Below are positions 60,880 to 64,000 of a stretch of 64,000 nt of DNA, piece by piece. A model generated the notes under the pieces. That model did not search any database. It was given only the letters and a program-made list of their open reading frames with translations, and was not told the DNA's origin. This stretch comes from Salminus brasiliensis (Eukaryota > Chordata > Actinopteri > Characiformes > Bryconidae), in the NCBI RefSeq assembly GCF_030463535.1, contig NC_132888.1:1288772-1352771 (forward strand), in the 5' to 3' direction. The position numbers were made by a program, and so were the translations under genes. How positions within the stretch are numbered: position 1 is the first letter of the stretch; each line of letters starts with the position of its first letter.

Positions 60880-61320
60880 CAAAAAAACACACACCACCAA
60901 AACACCCTGATCTCCACAGTCACCATCATCTCCATCCTCACGATCTTGACGTTTAAAGACGTTTGGAAAAATAAATAAAGCCTATATTCGACACCTTGCT
61001 CCTCTTCCAGAGCCCCCCAGCACCAAATCCAGCCCCTCATCGTTTGTTCCACCGTGGATCTGCTGCAGCACCAGAGCATCACCTCCATCTCCTTCTCTGA
61101 AGAAACGAATAAATACCCCCCCCCCCCCGTTTCTTTATGAGATATTAGATAATACCCCAGGCTGGGGGAACTGCACCGAGCGGCCGGGTTAGGAGGGAGG
61201 CTGGGTGACGTCACGGCGCGGGCAGATGTTTCGCCTGCGAAATAAACAAATAAATAAATAAACACGTAAATAAATAATAAATCCTGCGTGCTCGCGACCT
61301 TGGGCAGGCTTCGTGTGGAC
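60880..61320. promoter_or_regulatory. Isolated CpG-rich patch with a full CRE palindrome
   Basis: GC-rich sequence in an otherwise AT-rich gene desert. It contains an exact TGACGTCA (61206-61213) followed by GGCGCGGGC, plus several CG dinucleotides and a C run near 61120. TGACGTCA is the ATF/CREB consensus. I found no convincing exon beside it on either strand. It may be the promoter of a gene beyond the window or a non-coding transcript. Confidence 0.35.
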
Positions 61321-61544
61321 GGAAGGTGTATTCGAGTATTTATGGTAATATATATTATAAATAATATTATATATCTATTATTATGTATAAATATTGTATA
61401 TTTAAAATGTTGTAAGAGTTAAAATTATCTTATTAAACAAATATTGCAATTTATAAATGTCTAAAAATATGATTTTCTTTTAGAGATGTTTGTATTTATA
61501 TGAGCCATTAATAGAAATATTATTTATATATTATTATATTACAA

Positions 61545-61674
61545 TCTTATATTATATTATATTATATTATATTATATTATTATATTATATTATATTATAT
61601 TATATTATATTATATTATATTATATTATATTATATTATTATATTATATTATATTATATTATATTATATTATATT
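61545..61674. repeat. (TATAT)n pentanucleotide microsatellite
   Basis: About 26 near-perfect 5-bp units with occasional TTATTA interruptions. It resumes at 62046-62081. Confidence 0.9.
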
Positions 61675-61699
61675 CTCTGCTGTAAAAAAGCATCACCAC

Positions 61700-62035
61700 A
61701 CTGGTCAACCAGCACGACCAGCCTGACCAAGCTAGATGGCCAGCAAGGCCACACTATTCCACCCACATGACCTAGCTGGTCAACCAGCATGACCAGCATT
61801 ACCACACTAGTCAACCAGCATAACCAGCAAGATCAAGCTGGTCGACCAGCCTGACCAAATGAAATGCAACATACACTAGACTGGTCAGGAGTTGGTTACT
61901 CAGCTGGTTACCAGGATACACTGAGTTTTTGTCTGGATGAGCAGCTTTTCAACCTCTTTGACCATCAAAGACCAGCTTAAACCTTCTGAAACCAGTTAAC
62001 AGCAGATACTGGTCTAGAGCTGGATTTTTCAACAA
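61700..62035. repeat. GACCAGC-rich repeat cluster between (ATATT)n tracts
   Basis: Dense CTGGTCAACCAGCACGACCA-type words and GACCATCAAAGACCAGCTTA, as in 6800-7071. It is flanked on both sides by (TATAT)n tracts (61545-61674 and 62046-62081), so the pentanucleotide array appears to have been split by this element. Confidence 0.7.
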
Positions 62036-62589
62036 GGTCATAGATTATATTATATTATATTATATTATATTATATTATATGTTAGAAGTTTATATTCTAT
62101 GATGTTAAGTTTAATAAAGACAAATATGTATTTTTACAGAATTTCAAAGCAAATATATGGGCAATTTAAAGTTAGTATGCTACTATTTATATATTTCATA
62201 GATATGTATATTGATAGCTTAGTAACAGAGTGTGTAAATGTGTGTGTATACTGTGCTCTTAATATAACATAAGTGAGTTGATAATAAAAGTAAAAAAAAT
62301 AAAAGTGAGTTGATTTGATTTTAATGCAGTTTGTGAAGATGTACTAAAACAGCAGGAAACTGATGGTGGATTTAATTGTTTAAATTTGTTGCAACTTATC
62401 AAAATGAATATTGAAATTTAATGCAGTTTATGACATTCATATTATTGCTAAATGATTCAACTGAATTATAAAATGTATTAAAATAAGTAAAAAGTGGGAA
62501 AGGAGGATTTCTAGTGCATGAAAGTTACAAGTGAAGTGAGATCACACCAGAATGATAAATCCAAATCCAATCCAATAACTTCACTCACT

Positions 62590-62631
<42 letters not shown>

Positions 62632-62634
<3 letters not shown>

Positions 62635-63972
62635 TACCCTCCATAATTATTGGCACCCCTGGTTAAGATGTGTTCTTTAGCTTCTAATAAATTTATTTTT
62701 ATAGTTTTTTTCTAAATAATATACGATCACGATGGAAAAAAGAGTAAAATCCAACCTTTAACTCAAGTGAATTTTAAGGGGGGAAAAAATCCCTGACTAA
62801 GAAATAATTATTCTTCATAAAATCACCTGTTCCACAATTATTGGCACCCCTAACATTTCTTAGGAAATAAATGTAATTAAAGTATTTCTGTCAATTCTAC
62901 AGTAGTTTATGAAGTTGATCCGAGTATGTAGGAACTTTTAATTAGTAATTCACAACTTCCTGTTTCCCTGGGGTATAAATATGACGTGATACAGAGGCCA
63001 TTTCTCTTCAACATGGGAAAGACAAAGGAACATACCATTCAAGTAAGGCAGATGTGTGTTGACCTCCACAAGTCAGGCAATGGCTACAAGAAAATAGCCA
63101 CTGACCTCCACCTGTCCATATCTACTGTCAGAGGAATTATTAAGAAGTGTAAAACAACTGGAACAGTGAGGAGGATGATCAGAGAAATAAAAAGCTCTCC
63201 AAAGCTCACTGTTACAGAATTGCAACAAATGGTAGCTTCTTGAGGTCACAAAGTCTCCAAAACAACCATCAGGTGCTATCTGCATGCCAGCAAGCTGTTT
63301 GGGAGGCACTGAAAAACCCTTTTCTCACTCACAATCATAAACGCAGACGTCTGGAGTTTGCTAAGCAGCACTGGAACTTCCACTGGGACCGTGTGCTTCG
63401 GTCAGATGAAACTAAGATAGAGCTTTTTGGCAACAAATGCTCTAAGTGGGTCTGGCGTAACACAAGAGCTGAGGATGCAGAAAAGCACCTCATGCCCACT
63501 GTGAAATATGGGGGAGGATCAGTGATGCTGTGGGCCTGTTTCTCTTCCAAAGGCCCTGGGAACCTTGTTAGGGTGCATGGCATCATGAATGCTTTGAAAT
63601 TTGCTTTGAAACCAGGACATTTTTAAAACAAAATCTGGTGGCTTCTGCCCAAAAGCTGAAGATCCCTCTATCTGTATTCTCCCATCTTTTGAAACATTAT
63701 AAGAGAAGATTAGGTGCTGGTTTGTTGGCAAAAGGGGGTTGAACAAAGTATTAACATCAGGGGTGCCAATAATTGTGGCACACATGATTTGATGTTAAAC
63801 AATTATTTCTTAATGTGGGATTTTTTTCCTACTGAATAAATTCACTTGAGTTAAAGGTTGGATTTTACTCTTTTTTCCATTGTGGTCCTTTATTATTTAG
63901 AAAACAACTCAATTTATTAGAAGCTAAAGAACACATCTTAACCAGGGGTGCCAATAATTATGGAGGGCACTG
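62632..63972 (+). mobile_element. Second Tc1-like transposon, internally deleted, with ~200-bp terminal repeats
   Basis: A 1341-bp element flanked by TA and embedded in a (TA)n tract. Both ends read CAG followed by a shared CCCTCCATAATTATTGGC, and the inverted termini match for about 200 bp. The internal gene is broken and deleted (see the pseudogene entry). The element could be mobilised only by a transposase supplied in trans. Confidence 0.92.
63013..63626 (+). pseudogene. Tc1-like transposase pseudogene
   Basis: Begins MGKTKEHTIQVRQMCVDLHK and keeps the helix-turn-helix part up to 63240, where a TGA stop (63241-63243) interrupts. A second open piece carries the start of the catalytic domain with the first Asp ([12 protein letters not shown]) and a GGGSVMLW box, but runs out after LVRVHGIMNA. 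The region with the second Asp and the Glu is missing, so no functional enzyme can be made. Confidence 0.9.
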
Positions 63973-64000
63973 TATATATATAAAGTGTATGTGCAGCAAT

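Larger units (their letters stand above)
57569..62631. other. AT-rich region upstream of U2SURP without a supported gene
   Basis: Contains the tandem duplication at 57830-58450, GACCAGC clusters, one old family 2 element, the 60-bp palindrome, the CpG/CRE patch and the pentanucleotide array. Short open frames here show no recognisable protein and no convincing splice pattern. The U2SURP promoter must be at its left edge, just right of 57568. Confidence 0.6.

Noticed and set aside
60873-61265. 130-residue minus-strand open frame in the CpG patch
   Set aside because: Composition is low-complexity and hydrophobic with no recognisable domain; stops are few because of GC content.

Overview
The window is vertebrate nuclear DNA from a ray-finned fish. 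It holds five multi-exon genes with GT-AG introns, all recognisable as orthologues of human genes, set among Tc1-type transposons, tRNA-derived SINEs, a LINE 3' fragment, several short non-autonomous DNA elements and long minisatellites. The repeat types suggest an otophysan teleost (catfish or characin relative). That placement is inferred from repeat style and is weak. No prokaryotic features, CRISPR arrays or RNA genes were seen.

Layout from left to right: YIPF1 (minus, coding 8508 to 2440); LRRC42 (plus, coding 9622 to 14537), head to head with YIPF1 across about 1.1 kb; LDLRAD1 (minus, coding 21263 to 17664), tail to tail with LRRC42; TMEM59 (minus, coding 34351 to 25537); and U2SURP (minus, 26 coding exons, 57568 to 36663). 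From 57.6 kb to the end there is no gene I can support, only repeats, an AT-rich tract and an isolated CpG-rich patch. YIPF1, LRRC42, LDLRAD1 and TMEM59 are also neighbours in mammals (human 1p32), which supports orthology. U2SURP is elsewhere in human. I rebuilt every gene exon by exon from splice sites and reading phase. All five close in frame at lengths near their human counterparts: 307, 414, 208 (219 with a transposon-derived tail), 327 and 971 residues.

The genes do not form a pathway. YIPF1 is a Golgi/endosome multi-pass membrane protein, TMEM59 a single-pass Golgi/endosome protein with an ATG16L1-binding motif, LDLRAD1 a type II membrane protein with LDL-receptor class A modules, LRRC42 a leucine-rich repeat protein, and U2SURP a U2 snRNP-associated splicing factor.

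The most striking observations are: (1) a full-length Tc1 transposon with an intact 340-residue DD34E transposase sits in the TA of the TAA stop codon of LDLRAD1, so the gene now reads into the terminal repeat, gains 11 residues and meets a new stop and a poly(A) signal inside the transposon; (2) a perfect 60-bp inverted repeat with a 3-nt loop at 60570-60692, with an older relative in the first intron of TMEM59; (3) at least six introns made largely of tandem repeats, plus a 3-kb, ~30-bp satellite with higher-order structure just upstream of LDLRAD1; (4) inverted copies of one short element flanking LDLRAD1 exons 3-5, a layout that favours exon circularisation; and (5) a CT microsatellite acting as the polypyrimidine tract of the last YIPF1 exon.
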